Position numbers and translations under genes: made by a program. A DNA stretch of 64,000 nucleotides from Micrococcales bacterium 31B (GTDB lineage: Bacteria > Actinomycetota > Actinomycetes > Actinomycetales > Dermabacteraceae): positions 98,747 through 162,746 of the forward strand of contig JAFFTF010000001.1 of assembly GCA_022803075.1 (NCBI GenBank). Direction: 5' to 3'. Shown one piece after another: positions 23,871 to 33,192 of this stretch. Position 1 is the first letter of the stretch; the number at the start of each line of letters is the position of its first letter. The notes under the pieces were generated by a model that saw nothing but the letters and a program-made list of their open reading frames with translations, had not been told where the DNA came from and made no database searches.

Positions 23871-25310
23871 ATGACCGCTTCCGAACCTGCCCGCTGCACC
23901 GTTGCCGAGCACGAGGCGAACGTGGCGTCCGCCCTTGCGCCCGTGCTGGCAGCCCGGACGCCCGGGCCCTCCTTCACCGCCTGGCCCACCCTGACTGCGC
24001 CCCTCGTCGCGCGCGTGCACGCCCCCGGTTTCGAGGCCTCCGCGATGGACGGTTTCGCGGTGCGTGCGGCCGAGGTGCTGGCCGCCCCGCCGGGCACGGC
24101 CTTTGCGGCCCAGGCGCCCGTGTTCGCCGAGGTGCAGGAGCCGCAGGTGCTGGAGGTGGGGCGCGTCGCGCCGATCATGACGGGCGCACCGCTGCCCGTC
24201 GGCGCCGACGCCGTCGTGCCTATCGAGCTGACCAACGCCGCCGAGGCGCCCCGGGGCGCCGCGCTCGACCGGGTGGAGTTCACCGCCGCAGCGCTCGAAC
24301 GGCTGTACGTGGGGCGGCACGTGCGCTCGCGCGGAGAGGAGTACTCGGCTGGCGACGAGTTGCTGCCCGCGGGCACGACGCTGCGGGCCGCGGGCCTCGC
24401 CCTCGCCGTGAGCGCGGGGGCCGATGTCTCGCGCGACTGGCCCGAGGCCCTGGCCGCCTGGCTGCACGAGGTGCGCGGTGGCGCGGCCCCGCGCGTCGGG
24501 ATCCTGGTTACGGGCGCCGAACTGGTGCCCCTGCCGCGCGGGGAGGTCACGCCCACGACCCCCGGCTTCGGCGGCGTGTTCGAGAGCAATTCGACGATGC
24601 TCTCGGCGCTCGTTGCGGGCGAGGGTCTGCTGCCCGACGCCCTGCACGTGAGTGACGACCGTGCGGAATGCGAGCGCGCCCTGCTCGAGCTCGCACGGCG
24701 CAACGACGTCGTGCTGACCACGGGTGGCGCCAGTCAGGGGGCCGCCGAGGTGGTGCGCGACTGCCTCGAGGAGGGTCGGCTGCCGCACCCCCGCGTGGGT
24801 ACTTCGACGTTCGTGCGCGTGGCGATGCAGCCCGGCAGCCCGCAGGGGCTCGGCGCGCTCGACGTGCTGGGTGTGGCGAATCGCCCGGTGCCCGTGGTGC
24901 ACCTGCCCGGCACTCCCATCGGCGCGTTCGTCGGGTTCGATCGGTTCGTGCGCCCGAGCCTCGACCGCTGGCGCAGCGCCTGGGGAGCGGCGGGGCTAGC
25001 GGTGAGCGGGGCGCTGGCCGGGGCACAGCCCGGGCAGGGAGACCTGCTGGCCGAGTCCGAGTGGCGCGGCGACGGCCCGAGGCTGCGCGCCACCTATCGC
25101 GGCCCCGACATCGAGGCACGCCGCGGGTCGCAGCAGATTTATCGGGGCGTCGCCAGCGCCGTACCCGGCGAGCCGGGCCGCCTCGAGGTGCGGCAGGCAC
25201 ACGGCGCCCACCTGCTGGGGCTCGCCCGCGCGAACTGCCTGTTTGACTGCCCCGTGGGGTCGGACGCCCTGGTGGCGGGGTCGCGCGTCGGCCTGCGCTG
25301 GCTGCCCTAG
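23871..25310 (+). CDS. moeA: Molybdopterin molybdotransferase MoeA, divergent
   Basis: 479 residues, longer than usual (about 400-430). MoeA marks are ASAMDGFAVR near residue 55, GRVAPIMTGAPLPVGADAVVP, RSRGEEYSAGD, and the molybdopterin-binding domain with VLTTGGASQGAAEVVRD, where the usual acidic residue of the GG-S-G-D motif is displaced. The C-terminus has PVVHLPGTPIGAFVGFDRFVRP. It inserts molybdate into molybdopterin. A -10-like TACCGT lies 7 bases before the ATG and there is no ribosome site, so the transcript may be leaderless. Insertions and motif changes suggest a fast-evolving copy. Confidence 0.88.
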   Translation: MTASEPARCTVAEHEANVASALAPVLAARTPGPSFTAWPTLTAPLVARVHAPGFEASAMDGFAVRAAEVLAAPPGTAFAAQAPVFAEVQEPQVLEVGRVAPIMTGAPLPVGADAVVPIELTNAAEAPRGAALDRVEFTAAALERLYVGRHVRSRGEEYSAGDELLPAGTTLRAAGLALAVSAGADVSRDWPEALAAWLHEVRGGAAPRVGILVTGAELVPLPRGEVTPTTPGFGGVFESNSTMLSALVAGEGLLPDALHVSDDRAECERALLELARRNDVVLTTGGASQGAAEVVRDCLEEGRLPHPRVGTSTFVRVAMQPGSPQGLGALDVLGVANRPVPVVHLPGTPIGAFVGFDRFVRPSLDRWRSAWGAAGLAVSGALAGAQPGQGDLLAESEWRGDGPRLRATYRGPDIEARRGSQQIYRGVASAVPGEPGRLEVRQAHGAHLLGLARANCLFDCPVGSDALVAGSRVGLRWLP

Positions 25311-25343
25311 CGGGTTGGTTGACCGCGGGTTAGTTGACCGCGG

Positions 25344-26207
25344 TTAGTTGTCTCCCGGCCCGAGCCGGCCCGCGTGCGTGTAGACGTTCATGCGCTGCCC
25401 CCGCACGAACCCGATCAGGGTGAGGCCCAGTTCGTCGGCGAGATCCACCGCGAGGGAGGACGGCGCGCTCACGGCGGCGAGGACGGGGATCCCCGCCATA
25501 CAGGCCTTTTGAGTGAGCTCGAACGAGGCGCGGCCGCTCACCATGAGCACGTGCCCGGCGAGGGGCAGCAGGTCGCGCTGCGCCGCCCAGCCGATGACCT
25601 TGTCGACCGCGTTGTGTCGGCCCACGTCCTCGCGCACGACGAGGGCATCCCCCGCGTAGGTGAAGAGGCCCGCCGCGTGCAGCCCGCCCGTGCGATCGAA
25701 GGCGGCCTGCGCCTCCCGCAGCGCGTCGGGTAGGCTCGCCACCACCGCGGGTTCGAGCCCGGCCTGTTCGAGCCCGGCCCCACCGAGGGGGTATTCGCTG
25801 CGGGTGCGGATATTGTCGATGGAGGCCTTGCCGCACACACCGCACGATGACGTGGTGTAAAAGTTGCGGCTCACGTCGACGCTTGGCGCGGGCACGCCCG
25901 CCCGCAGCGCAATGTCGAGCACGTTGTAGGTGTTTTCGGGCATGCCGAACTCGTCATCAACCACGGCTCCCGCGCAGTAGCGCGCGGTATGGATGTCGGC
26001 AGCAGAGCGGATCATCCCCTCGGTCAGCAAGAACCCGTGAGCGAGGTCGATGTCGTGGCCGGGGGTGCGCATCGTGACGGCGAGCGGGGCACCGCCGACC
26101 CTGATTTCGAGGGGCTCCTCGACGCTCACCTGGTCGATGCGTTCGCGTCGACTGGGGGCGGAGAGGTCAAGCGTCAGGATCTTGCGACGTGCGGTGATAC
26201 GGCCCAT
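25344..26207 (-). CDS. fdhD: Formate dehydrogenase accessory sulfurtransferase FdhD
   Basis: 287 residues from the chosen start. The catalytic motif CGVCGK is at residues 122-127, followed by [12 protein letters not shown] and [15 protein letters not shown]. FdhD passes sulfur to the molybdenum cofactor of formate dehydrogenase. The ATG at 26207 is preferred to the one six bases upstream because TAGATT (complement of 26214-26219) would start the RNA there, making it leaderless. It converges on moeA and is divergent from mobA. The formate dehydrogenase itself is not in the window. Confidence 0.93.
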   Translation of the reverse strand: MGRITARRKILTLDLSAPSRRERIDQVSVEEPLEIRVGGAPLAVTMRTPGHDIDLAHGFLLTEGMIRSAADIHTARYCAGAVVDDEFGMPENTYNVLDIALRAGVPAPSVDVSRNFYTTSSCGVCGKASIDNIRTRSEYPLGGAGLEQAGLEPAVVASLPDALREAQAAFDRTGGLHAAGLFTYAGDALVVREDVGRHNAVDKVIGWAAQRDLLPLAGHVLMVSGRASFELTQKACMAGIPVLAAVSAPSSLAVDLADELGLTLIGFVRGQRMNVYTHAGRLGPGDN

Positions 26208-26234
26208 GGGCATAATCTACGGCACAATGTGCGC
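26208..26234. promoter_or_regulatory. 27-bp divergent leaderless promoter between fdhD and mobA
   Basis: Leftward TAGATT (complement of 26214-26219) and rightward CACAAT (26223-26228) each lie six bases from a start codon. The two -10 boxes are only three bases apart, so the polymerases cannot bind both promoters at once. Any -35 contacts would lie inside the opposite coding region. Confidence 0.45.
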
Positions 26235-26924
26235 ATGGATGCGGCAGTGATATTCGTGGGCGGTCGTGGCTCGCGCCTCGGCGGCGTATTCAAGCCCGGG
26301 CTCGTTCGCGAGGGCGAAACGCTGCTCGTGCGCACCGTGCGGGCGCTGCTAGACAGCGAGCGGATTCTGACGGAGCAGCGCGCCGCCCCCGGGTGGGGTC
26401 CGATTGTGCTGCAGGGCATCGCGGCCGTGCCCGCCGACGTGCGTGACCTGGTCGAGACCGCTGCCAGACCGGCGCCGCGCGTGCTGGCACGGGCCGACGG
26501 GGCGTCCGGGGCGTCCGACCTGTCGAGTGGCGCTCTGGCAACCCCGCCACGGGGCCCGCTCGCGGCACTGCGTGACGCCGCACGACTGCTGCCCGGGGCG
26601 GGGCGCGTGCTGCTGCTAGCGGGCGACCTCGCCGCCGTCACTGCCCGAGACCTCGCCGAGCTGCGGGCTCCCCTCGCGCGGCCCACCCGGCTAGTAACCG
26701 ACCCCGGCGGTCGCGACCAGTACCTCTTTGCACTCTGGGACGCCGCGGCCCTGCACGACGCCCTCGCCGGGCTGCCCCCCGGGGCGGCGAGCCTGCGTGC
26801 CCTCTACGCGCGGGCCGACGAACGCGCGAGCATCGAGCGGATGCGCTGCGCCGAAGCCTCGACCGCAGACATCGACGAACCCAGCGACGCGGCCCGCTGG
26901 GGCATATCGTGGCACCATGACTGA
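26235..26924 (+). CDS. mobA: MobA-like molybdenum cofactor guanylyltransferase
   Basis: 229 residues. The nucleotide-binding motif is FVGGRGSRLGGVFKPGL at residues 7-23, a variant of the family LAGG-SRR-G--K motif. Later parts are GPLAALRDAARLLP and LLLAGDLAAVTARDL, with the metal-binding Asp. It would attach GMP to molybdopterin. The ATG at 26235 fits the CACAAT box six bases upstream. It overlaps the DUF6457 gene by eight bases. Confidence 0.85.
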   Translation: MDAAVIFVGGRGSRLGGVFKPGLVREGETLLVRTVRALLDSERILTEQRAAPGWGPIVLQGIAAVPADVRDLVETAARPAPRVLARADGASGASDLSSGALATPPRGPLAALRDAARLLPGAGRVLLLAGDLAAVTARDLAELRAPLARPTRLVTDPGGRDQYLFALWDAAALHDALAGLPPGAASLRALYARADERASIERMRCAEASTADIDEPSDAARWGISWHHD

Positions 26925-27207
26925 CTCACCCGCGCCCCTCAGCGAAGCCCAAAAACTAGAAACCCTCGCCGCCCTCACCCGCCACCTCGCCGCCGAGGTG
27001 GGCACGCGGCCCCTCGACGCGGCCGAGGTCGCGAGGGTGCTGAACCTCGCGGGGGAGGCCGCCCACGGCATCATGCGGCCCGCGGCGCCCGTGGCCACCC
27101 TGGCCCTCGGGATGCTGCTGGGTGCGGCGGGTGAGCTTCCAGCCGGTGAGTTGGACGCGCGTGTGGCCCGCCTACGCGACGCCCTCGATTCGTTTGACCC
27201 CTCGTGA
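26917..27207 (+). CDS. DUF6457-type small protein next to mobA
   Basis: 96 residues, helical: EAQKLETLAALTRHLAAEVG, then LDAAEVARVLNLAGEAAHGIMRPAAPVATLALG. In actinobacteria small proteins of this kind lie beside or are fused to MobA and are taken to help molybdenum cofactor synthesis (family recognition from memory). The start overlaps the mobA end, which supports co-translation. Confidence 0.78.
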   Translation: MTDSPAPLSEAQKLETLAALTRHLAAEVGTRPLDAAEVARVLNLAGEAAHGIMRPAAPVATLALGMLLGAAGELPAGELDARVARLRDALDSFDPS

Positions 27208-27236
27208 ACCAGGCTTGAAACCCGCTTGAGCCCCAG

Positions 27237-27986
27237 CTAGGGGGCGTCCACCGAGAGGTCGAGCGTGTAGGCGTCGCCGCGATACGTGTGCTCGCCGAGT
27301 TCGATGGCGGCGCCGTAGGTGTCGCGGGCGAGGCGCACGAGCGTGAGCGCGGCACTGCCGCGCCGCACGCGCAAAAGTTCGGCCTCGTGGGGTGTGACCA
27401 GGCGGGCCGTGATGTGTTGCTCCGCCTGCGACACGGTTACTCCCTGCGCCGCGAGGAGGTCGTAGAGGCCGCAGGTTTCGAGGTCGGAGGTTTTGAACGT
27501 GGCGCGCTCGGCCGGCAGCCAGTTGCGCATGACGGCCAGTGGCTCGGCGTCGGCGAGCCGCACGCGCTCGATAAACAGCAGGTCGGCCTTCGCGGGGGCG
27601 CCCAGGCGCTCGGCGCGCACCGGGTCAACCACCCAATCATGCCGCAGCAGGTTGGTGCGCACCTGGCGTCCGCAATTCAAGAGGTCGGCGTGCAGGCTAG
27701 TCAGGCCAATGCGCCGCGAAAAATTGGGGTTCGCAACCTCGGTGCCTACCCCGCGGCGGCGCACCAGCAGCCCCTTCGCCACCAACTCATTGACGGCGCG
27801 CGCGACCGTGGGCCGCGACAACCCCAGGCGCTGGGCCAGGTCGACCTCGTTCTCGATGCGGTCGCCGGGCCGCATCTGGTGAGTGCGGATGGCGTTTTCG
27901 ATTTGCTCCGCGAGCTGGAAGAACAGGGGTACGGGGCTCTTGCGATTCGTTTCGAGCCGCAACGCGGCGGGGGATGATTCCTCCAA
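27237..27986 (-). CDS. GntR-family regulator, HutC/UTRA type
   Basis: 249 residues. The N-terminal winged helix (PLFFQLAEQIENAIRTHQMRPGD, EVDLAQRLGLSRPTVARAVNELVAKG) is followed by a UTRA effector domain (FIERVRLADAEPLAVMRNWLP). The start is TTG at 27986 with GAGGAG 7 bases before it. It lies just downstream of the FrcBCA-like transporter operon. It is the likely binder of the TTTGTCT-N2-ACAAA palindromes at 31240-31284 (inference), since HutC-type sites have such short symmetric half-sites. Confidence 0.88.
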   Translation of the reverse strand: MEESSPAALRLETNRKSPVPLFFQLAEQIENAIRTHQMRPGDRIENEVDLAQRLGLSRPTVARAVNELVAKGLLVRRRGVGTEVANPNFSRRIGLTSLHADLLNCGRQVRTNLLRHDWVVDPVRAERLGAPAKADLLFIERVRLADAEPLAVMRNWLPAERATFKTSDLETCGLYDLLAAQGVTVSQAEQHITARLVTPHEAELLRVRRGSAALTLVRLARDTYGAAIELGEHTYRGDAYTLDLSVDAP

Positions 27987-28036
27987 GGCGGCTCCTCGAT
28001 TCGGGCTAAGTAGTCGGCGTCAACCCTACGCGAAAA

Positions 28037-28069
28037 CGGGGCGCGCCACCGTGAAGGTGGCGCGCCCCG
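28037..28069 (-). terminator. Intrinsic terminator of the sugar ABC operon
   Basis: A perfect 14-bp stem (28037-28050 with 28056-28069) closes a 5-base loop. In the leftward direction it is followed by TTTT. It lies 15 bases after the ATPase stop codon. Confidence 0.85.
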
Positions 28070-28084
28070 CCGGTGCGTGGCCGC

Positions 28085-28936
28085 CTATTCCGCGCCGCGC
28101 GCCTGCTGCAACTCGTGGGTCAGCTCCGAGAGCTCGGCGCCACCCGCCATGAGGCCCGTGAGCTCTTCGAGCGTGATGTCGGCCTTCTTGTGGTAGCCGA
28201 TCGACTTGCCTCGCTTGAGCACCATGAATTGGTCGCCGACGGGGTAGGCGTGGTGCGGATTATGCGTAATGAAGATGACGCCGAGGCCGCGGTTTCGCGC
28301 TTGCAAGATGTAGCGCAGCACGACGCCCGACTGCTTCACGCCGAGGGCCGCGGTGGGCTCGTCGAGAATCAGAACCTTGGCACCGAAGTGCACCGCGCGC
28401 GCGATGGCGACGCACTGCCGCTCGCCACCCGAGAGGGTGCCGATGGGCTGCTCGACGTCGCGCAAAATGATGCCCATGTCGGCGAGTTCCTTGCGGGTGA
28501 TCTCTTTCATCTTCTCGACGTCGAGACCAAAGCCCTTCTTGATCTCGCTGCCGAGAAAGAAGTTGCGCCAGATCGGCATGAGGGGCACGACGGCGAGGTC
28601 CTGATAGACGGCGGAGATGCCGCAGTCGAGCGCCTCGCGGGGGCTCTTGAAGGTGCGCTCCTGCCCCATGACGGCGAACGTGCCTTCGGAGTGCTCGTGG
28701 CGGCCCGCGATGATCTTGATGAGCGTCGATTTGCCGGCGCCGTTGTCGCCGAGCACGCAGGTCACGCGACCGTTAATGACGTCCATGGTCACGCCGCGCA
28801 GGGCGTGCACCGCACCGTAAGACTTGCCCACGTCGCGCAGCGAGACGAGGGTGGTCTCGCCGGGGGCGAGGGTCGAATTGGGGTCATCGGCAATAAAGGT
28901 TTCGCCCGAGCCCTCGGTGTTGTCGTAGAGTTTCAT
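28085..28936 (-). CDS. Sugar ABC transporter ATP-binding protein, FrcA-like (single domain)
   Basis: 283 residues with one nucleotide-binding domain: Walker [10 protein letters not shown] at 63-71, Q-loop VYQDLAV, signature LSGGERQ, Walker [12 protein letters not shown] and the switch His in FITHNPHHA. Most ribose/xylose-type transporters have a doubled ATPase; the single-domain form is that of FrcA (fructose import). About 28 extra residues precede the domain. It follows the permease gene by two bases. Confidence 0.9.
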   Translation of the reverse strand: MKLYDNTEGSGETFIADDPNSTLAPGETTLVSLRDVGKSYGAVHALRGVTMDVINGRVTCVLGDNGAGKSTLIKIIAGRHEHSEGTFAVMGQERTFKSPREALDCGISAVYQDLAVVPLMPIWRNFFLGSEIKKGFGLDVEKMKEITRKELADMGIILRDVEQPIGTLSGGERQCVAIARAVHFGAKVLILDEPTAALGVKQSGVVLRYILQARNRGLGVIFITHNPHHAYPVGDQFMVLKRGKSIGYHKKADITLEELTGLMAGGAELSELTHELQQARGAE

Positions 28937-28938
28937 GT

Positions 28939-30006
28939 TTAACCCTTCTCCGCGCGCTTCTTGACCTGGAGGTTCACGATGGTGGCGAGCAACAGCAGGC
29001 CGCCGAGGAAGAACTTAAAGAGGTCGGGGTTCCATTCTGCGTAAACGATGCCGGCCTGCACCATGCCGAAGATGAGGGCGCCGATCGCGCCACCGATGGC
29101 CGAGCCGTAGCCGCCCGTCAGCAGACACCCGCCGACAACCGCCGCGATGATGTAGAAGAACTCGTTGCCGACGCCCTGGCCGGACTGCACGACGCCGTTC
29201 TGCGAGAGCATCTGGAACATGCCGAGCAGCCAGCCGCAGAAGCCAACGCCCATGAACAGGCCAATCTTGGTGGCGTTGACGGGCACACCCACGGCGCGGG
29301 CCGCGTCCGAGTTGCCGCCGACCGCGAAGATCCAGTTGCCCACGTTGGTGCGCAGCAAGATGTACGTGCCGACCGCCACGAGCAGGAGCCAGTAGATAAC
29401 GGTGATCTTGATGTCGATGCCGCCGACCGTGAACGAGCTGCCGAACACGGCGCGCGCCGAGGTGAAGCCCTCCATGTCGCTCACCTTGGGCGACGAAACC
29501 GAGCCGCTGACGAGGCGAGTGATGGCGAGATTGAGGCCCGCGAGCATGAGGAACGAGCCGAGCGTCACGACGAAGCTGGGCAGGCCGGTCTTGATCAGCA
29601 GCCAGCCGTTGAAGGCGCCGACCGCGAGGGCGAACACGAGCGAGAGGATCACCGAGACCCACACGTTGCTCGTGAAATACCAGCCGAACAGCGAGGCGAA
29701 CAGTGCCGACGAGTACACACCCACGCCCGCCGAGAGGTCGAATTCGCCGCCGATCATGAGCAGTGAGACGCCGACGGCCATGATGCCGTAGGTCGAGGCG
29801 AGGTAGAGAATGTTGGCGATCGCGCCGGGGGACGTGAACGTCGGCGAGGCGACGATAGCGAAGAGGATGAAGATGGCTACCGCGCCAATCAGCGAGCCCG
29901 TTTCGGGGCGGCTGAAGAGCAGTGAGAGGGGGCCCTTCTTGACGAGGCGATCATCGACCTCGGGTTTCTTCGCAGCGGACTGCGGGGGTTGGGTGGCGAC
30001 GCTCAT
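28939..30006 (-). CDS. Sugar ABC transporter permease, RbsC/FrcC-like
   Basis: 355 residues with about ten membrane helices. Family motifs are [20 protein letters not shown] near the N-terminal third and [24 protein letters not shown] near the C-terminal third, as in BPD_transp_2 permeases. A hydrophilic start of about 35 residues precedes the first helix. It is two bases from the genes on each side, so the three transporter genes form a tight operon. Confidence 0.9.
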   Translation of the reverse strand: MSVATQPPQSAAKKPEVDDRLVKKGPLSLLFSRPETGSLIGAVAIFILFAIVASPTFTSPGAIANILYLASTYGIMAVGVSLLMIGGEFDLSAGVGVYSSALFASLFGWYFTSNVWVSVILSLVFALAVGAFNGWLLIKTGLPSFVVTLGSFLMLAGLNLAITRLVSGSVSSPKVSDMEGFTSARAVFGSSFTVGGIDIKITVIYWLLLVAVGTYILLRTNVGNWIFAVGGNSDAARAVGVPVNATKIGLFMGVGFCGWLLGMFQMLSQNGVVQSGQGVGNEFFYIIAAVVGGCLLTGGYGSAIGGAIGALIFGMVQAGIVYAEWNPDLFKFFLGGLLLLATIVNLQVKKRAEKG

Positions 30007-30008
30007 GG

Positions 30009-31028
30009 TTAGCGCACTCCTTGCTCTGCGCCCGCCATGACGCCTGCGACGTTGGACTGGTCGATGATGGTGGGGCCGGTCAACGTGGGCAGGCCGCCGC
30101 CGATCTCGAAGCCACCGTTCTTGTAGAGCCACACGGCGTCGACGCCGAGGTAGCCCTGCAGCCAGGGCTGCTGGTCGACGGCGAGTGTGAGTCCGCCGTC
30201 CTGAATCAACTTGCCGAGATCGGCGTTCATGTCGAACGAGCTGTACTTGCCGGTGTAGCCGGCCGACTTGCCGGCCTCGATGGCCTTGAGCGTGTAAGGG
30301 GCGCCGAGGGCGGTCACCATGTCGATGGTCTTGTCGCTTTGCAGCTTGGCGGTGATCTTGGAGGTGACGTCGGCGTCGTCGGCGCCATTGACGTAGAGAA
30401 TCTCCGTCTCGCCGCTGAACTTGTTCTTGACGCCCTGGCAGCGGGCTTCGAGACCGATGTGGCCCTGTTCTTGAATGACGCAGAGGTCCTTCTTGACGCC
30501 CAGGCTGTTGAACTGTTCGCCGACGGCCTCACCGGCCACGACCTCGTCTGAACCGAAGTAGGCGTTGGCGCCGTATTCCTTCCATTCCGCGCTGCCGGCG
30601 TTGATCACCATGACGGGGATGTTCGCCGCGCGGGCCTTGCCGATCACGTCTTTAAGAGCCTCGGGCTTGGCGAGCGTGACGACGATGCCGTCGACCTTCT
30701 GGTCGATCGCGGTCTGCACGAGGCTGGCCTGCTTGGAGGCTTCGGGGTCGCTCGAGTAGAGCAGGTCGACGTTGTCTTTCGCAGCCCCGGCCTCGGCACC
30801 CTTGCGCACGTAATCCCAGAACGTGTCGCCGGGGGCAGCGTGGGTGATGAGCGCGACCTTGATGCGGGGCGTGTTGGCCGTGCCCGCGTTGGCAACGGCC
30901 GCGGCGGAGGCCTCGGCGGCGCGGCGACCGCCGGTGGCTGAGCAACCCGCGAGGGCGAGCGCGGGCACCAGAATAAGGGCGGTCAGCAGTCGTTTTGCGC
31001 GTGGAAAGCGATTCACGTGTGTCTCCAT
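30009..31028 (-). CDS. Sugar-binding lipoprotein of the FrcB/RbsB type
   Basis: 339 residues. The signal peptide ends in LALAGC with lipidated C29. The mature part has the periplasmic-binding-protein family 2 pattern: IKVALITHAAPGDTFWDYVRKGAE, VDGIVVTLAKP, NIPVMVINAG and SFDMNADLGKLIQDG. AAGGA stands six bases before the ATG. The ligand is a sugar or polyol; the upstream inositol-dehydrogenase-like gene suggests an inositol or hexose (inference). Confidence 0.9.
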   Translation of the reverse strand: METHVNRFPRAKRLLTALILVPALALAGCSATGGRRAAEASAAAVANAGTANTPRIKVALITHAAPGDTFWDYVRKGAEAGAAKDNVDLLYSSDPEASKQASLVQTAIDQKVDGIVVTLAKPEALKDVIGKARAANIPVMVINAGSAEWKEYGANAYFGSDEVVAGEAVGEQFNSLGVKKDLCVIQEQGHIGLEARCQGVKNKFSGETEILYVNGADDADVTSKITAKLQSDKTIDMVTALGAPYTLKAIEAGKSAGYTGKYSSFDMNADLGKLIQDGGLTLAVDQQPWLQGYLGVDAVWLYKNGGFEIGGGLPTLTGPTIIDQSNVAGVMAGAEQGVR

Positions 31029-31077
31029 CCGTAGTCCTTGCCGCGGAACTCGTCGCCGGGCAAGTAAATAAGGTTAG

Positions 31078-31098
31078 TTACAAAGTCGGACTTTGTAA
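31078..31098. promoter_or_regulatory. Perfect 21-bp palindrome in the sugar ABC leader
   Basis: Ten-base arms (31078-31087, 31089-31098) are perfectly complementary around one G. The half contains ACAAAG, as in the upstream palindromes. It may be a downstream operator for roadblock repression or for looping with the upstream pair. Confidence 0.55.
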
Positions 31099-31239
31099 TG
31101 GCGGTCTCGGTGCTGCAGTGTCTGCAGGTGTGGAGCCGAGGCTGCATCGGCGGTGATGACGACGCTGGCTGTGATCGGCAGGGCAGTCACCGTTGACCAG
31201 TGGTCTTATTCTTTGTGAGCGCAGGCACAATGTCAAGCA

Positions 31240-31284
31240 TTTGTCTTAACAAAGTGTCCTCTTTTTTGATTTTGTCTGTACAAA
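31240..31284. promoter_or_regulatory. Two HutC-type operator candidates spaced three helical turns
   Basis: TTTGTCTTAACAAA and TTTGTCTGTACAAA agree at 12 of 14 bases and lie on the same face of the helix (31 bp apart), directly upstream of the -35 box. Their form fits GntR/HutC operators, and such a regulator is encoded at 27237-27986. Confidence 0.6.
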
Positions 31285-31429
31285 TGGACGCTCCGGGGCC
31301 GCGTGGGCAGGTCAGGGCCGGTTTCTGTGGGTTAGCCCGGCCCAGCCGAATCGGGCCCAGCCGGCCCAGCCGGCCACCGGGATCGCTGACCCTGCGGTGC
31401 GCACCGCGCCCCACCCCGACCCGCCGCGA

Positions 31430-32440
31430 CTACGAAAGTTCGACGACCCGACCCGTCCGGGCCGACTCCTCGCACGCGTCCGCGAGCGCGAGGGCGAGCC
31501 TGCCGTCGGCGAAGGAAGGGCTGGGGGTGGCCCCGGCGCGGATCGTGGCCACCAGGGCGTCCAACTCGCCGCGATACGCGGCCGCGTAGCGTTCGAGGAA
31601 GAAGGGCTGGTAGGCGTCGGCCTCCTCGGTCGTGGTGGCCGTGTACTTGCGCACCGTGGTGGGGGCGACGTTGCTAGCGGCGAGCATGCCCTCGCTGCCG
31701 AACGCTTCGAGCCGCTGGTCATAGCCGTAGGCCGCGTGGCGAGAGTTGGTGATGGTGATCTGCTCGCCGCGCTCGCCGCGCAAGACGATGACTGCAGAAT
31801 CGAAGTCGCCCGCGGCCGCGATGTAGTCGCAGTGCAGGTTGCTGCCCGTGGCGAAGACCGAGACGATCTCGGGTACGAAGAAGCGCGCCATGTCGAGGTC
31901 ATGGATGCTCATATCGCGGAAGATGCCGCCCGATACCGCGATGTACGCCTCGGGGGCGGGGGCGGGGTCGCGGCTCACGATGGAGAGCTGTTCGAGGGCG
32001 CCGATCTCGCCCGCCTCGATGCGGCGCTTGATGGCCCCGAAGTGGGGGTCGAAGCGGCGGTTGAAACCCATCATGACGGGCGTGGTGGTGCCGCTGATGG
32101 CGGCCTCGCAGTCGCGCACGCGCGCCATGTCGAGGTCGATCGGCTTTTCGCACAGTGCTGCAACGCCGTGCTCCACGGCGGCGCGGATCAGGTCGCAGTG
32201 CGTGTTGGTGGGGGAGCCGATGACGACGGCGTCGAGGCTCGTGTCGGCGAACACCTCCTCGGCCGTGGCGACCACCCGCGCGGTGCCGCCGGTCGCTGCG
32301 GCGAGGGCCTGCGCTCCGTCGATAAAGGGGTCTGCGATGTAGGCCAGTTCGAGGTCGGGATGTTGGGCAATGTTGTGGGCGTGGACCTGACCGATGCGGC
32401 CAGAGCCAAAGAGTGCGACGCGGAGCGGTGCGGTGTTCAT
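31430..32440 (-). CDS. Gfo/Idh/MocA dehydrogenase, inositol 2-dehydrogenase-like
   Basis: 336 residues. Rossmann motif FGSGRIGQVHAHNIA at residues 10-24, the EKPIDLD motif with catalytic Lys near residue 98, then GFNRRFDPHFGAIK and DMSIHDLDMARFF with the Asp/His pair. These segments are those of IolG-like inositol dehydrogenases. GGGAG precedes the ATG. It lies upstream of, and may be co-regulated with, the FrcBCA-like operon, which would then import an inositol or related polyol (inference). Confidence 0.87.
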   Translation of the reverse strand: MNTAPLRVALFGSGRIGQVHAHNIAQHPDLELAYIADPFIDGAQALAAATGGTARVVATAEEVFADTSLDAVVIGSPTNTHCDLIRAAVEHGVAALCEKPIDLDMARVRDCEAAISGTTTPVMMGFNRRFDPHFGAIKRRIEAGEIGALEQLSIVSRDPAPAPEAYIAVSGGIFRDMSIHDLDMARFFVPEIVSVFATGSNLHCDYIAAAGDFDSAVIVLRGERGEQITITNSRHAAYGYDQRLEAFGSEGMLAASNVAPTTVRKYTATTTEEADAYQPFFLERYAAAYRGELDALVATIRAGATPSPSFADGRLALALADACEESARTGRVVELS

Positions 32441-32574
32441 GGGTCTCCCGGGCTGAAGTCGAATGCCGGACCAGTCTTTCATGTGGTTAGACGCGCCGTC
32501 GGGTCTACTCGCAACCCTAAGTAAAGGATCGTCGCGAGTATCGCAAGGGTCGGACCCGCCCCCTCGAACCCGAA

Positions 32575-32586
32575 TAGGCTGGCGCC
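32575..32586 (+). promoter_or_regulatory. -10 element TAGGCT for a leaderless VOC transcript
   Basis: TAGGCT (32575-32580) ends six bases before the ATG at 32587 and no ribosome site is present. Confidence 0.4.
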
Positions 32587-33075
32587 ATGACTGACAACAT
32601 CGTGCACTCAGACGAACCGGGCCTTGACGAGGGTAAACCGAGCAGCCTTCCGGGTGAAGTACTCGGCGGCCACGAGGGCCATTCCGGCGCCGCCGCACCG
32701 TGGCCGATCGGCATGAAGGCGATCACCTTCTTCGTGGCGTCGCGCGAGGCGTCGAGAGACTTTTATGCGGGGGTTCTTGGCCTGAGCCCCATTCACGAGG
32801 ACGACGCCTCGGCGGTGTTCTCGATCGGTGGCCTGCTCATCAATCTGCTCGAACGCGGCAATGAGGTGGAGTTCATCGCCCCCACGACGGCGGGTGCGCA
32901 CGGTTCGGCGCCGCTCATGGTGCCGAGTGTCGTAGCAGCGGACGTCGACGCCGCGGCCGCCCACGCCGAACAGCACGGTGCCCGCATCGTCAATGGTCCC
33001 GAGACGAAGTCATGGGGGGTGCGCAGCGCCGTGATTGCCGACCCCGACGGCCACCTCTGGGAGATCTGCGACTAG
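32587..33075 (+). CDS. VOC-family (glyoxalase/bleomycin-resistance fold) protein
   Basis: 162 residues. A 35-residue unrelated start precedes the fold: MKAITFFVASREASRDFYAGVLGL, FSIGGLLINLLERG, VAADVDAAAAHAEQHGARIV and VIADPDGHLWEICD. The final Glu (HLWEI) is the usual metal ligand of the family, but a full metal site is not evident. Substrate unknown. It is followed by the RidA gene in the same direction, 117 bases on. Confidence 0.82.
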   Translation: MTDNIVHSDEPGLDEGKPSSLPGEVLGGHEGHSGAAAPWPIGMKAITFFVASREASRDFYAGVLGLSPIHEDDASAVFSIGGLLINLLERGNEVEFIAPTTAGAHGSAPLMVPSVVAADVDAAAAHAEQHGARIVNGPETKSWGVRSAVIADPDGHLWEICD

Positions 33076-33192
33076 GGCTCGCGCGCTTTGGGCACAAGGT
33101 CGGGCGGCGGCGCGCACTCAGTACAGTGGTGAAGCGGCCGTTTAGCCGCGCCGTTCAACGCACGCAACTGTGCCCTCGCCCCAGGAGTTCCC

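Larger units (their letters stand above)
31029..31429 (-). promoter_or_regulatory. Promoter and leader of the sugar ABC operon, 401 bases without a gene
   Basis: Leftward promoter: TTGACA (complement of 31231-31236), 17 bases, AAGAAT (complement of 31208-31213), giving a leader of about 170 bases. Two 14-bp palindromes, TTTGTCTTAACAAA (31240-31253) and TTTGTCTGTACAAA (31271-31284), lie just upstream, 31 bases centre to centre. A perfect 21-bp palindrome (31078-31098, arms TTACAAAGTC and its complement about a central G) lies in the leader. A lone CTTTGT is at 31211-31216. The region is clearly more AT-rich than its surroundings. Confidence 0.65.
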
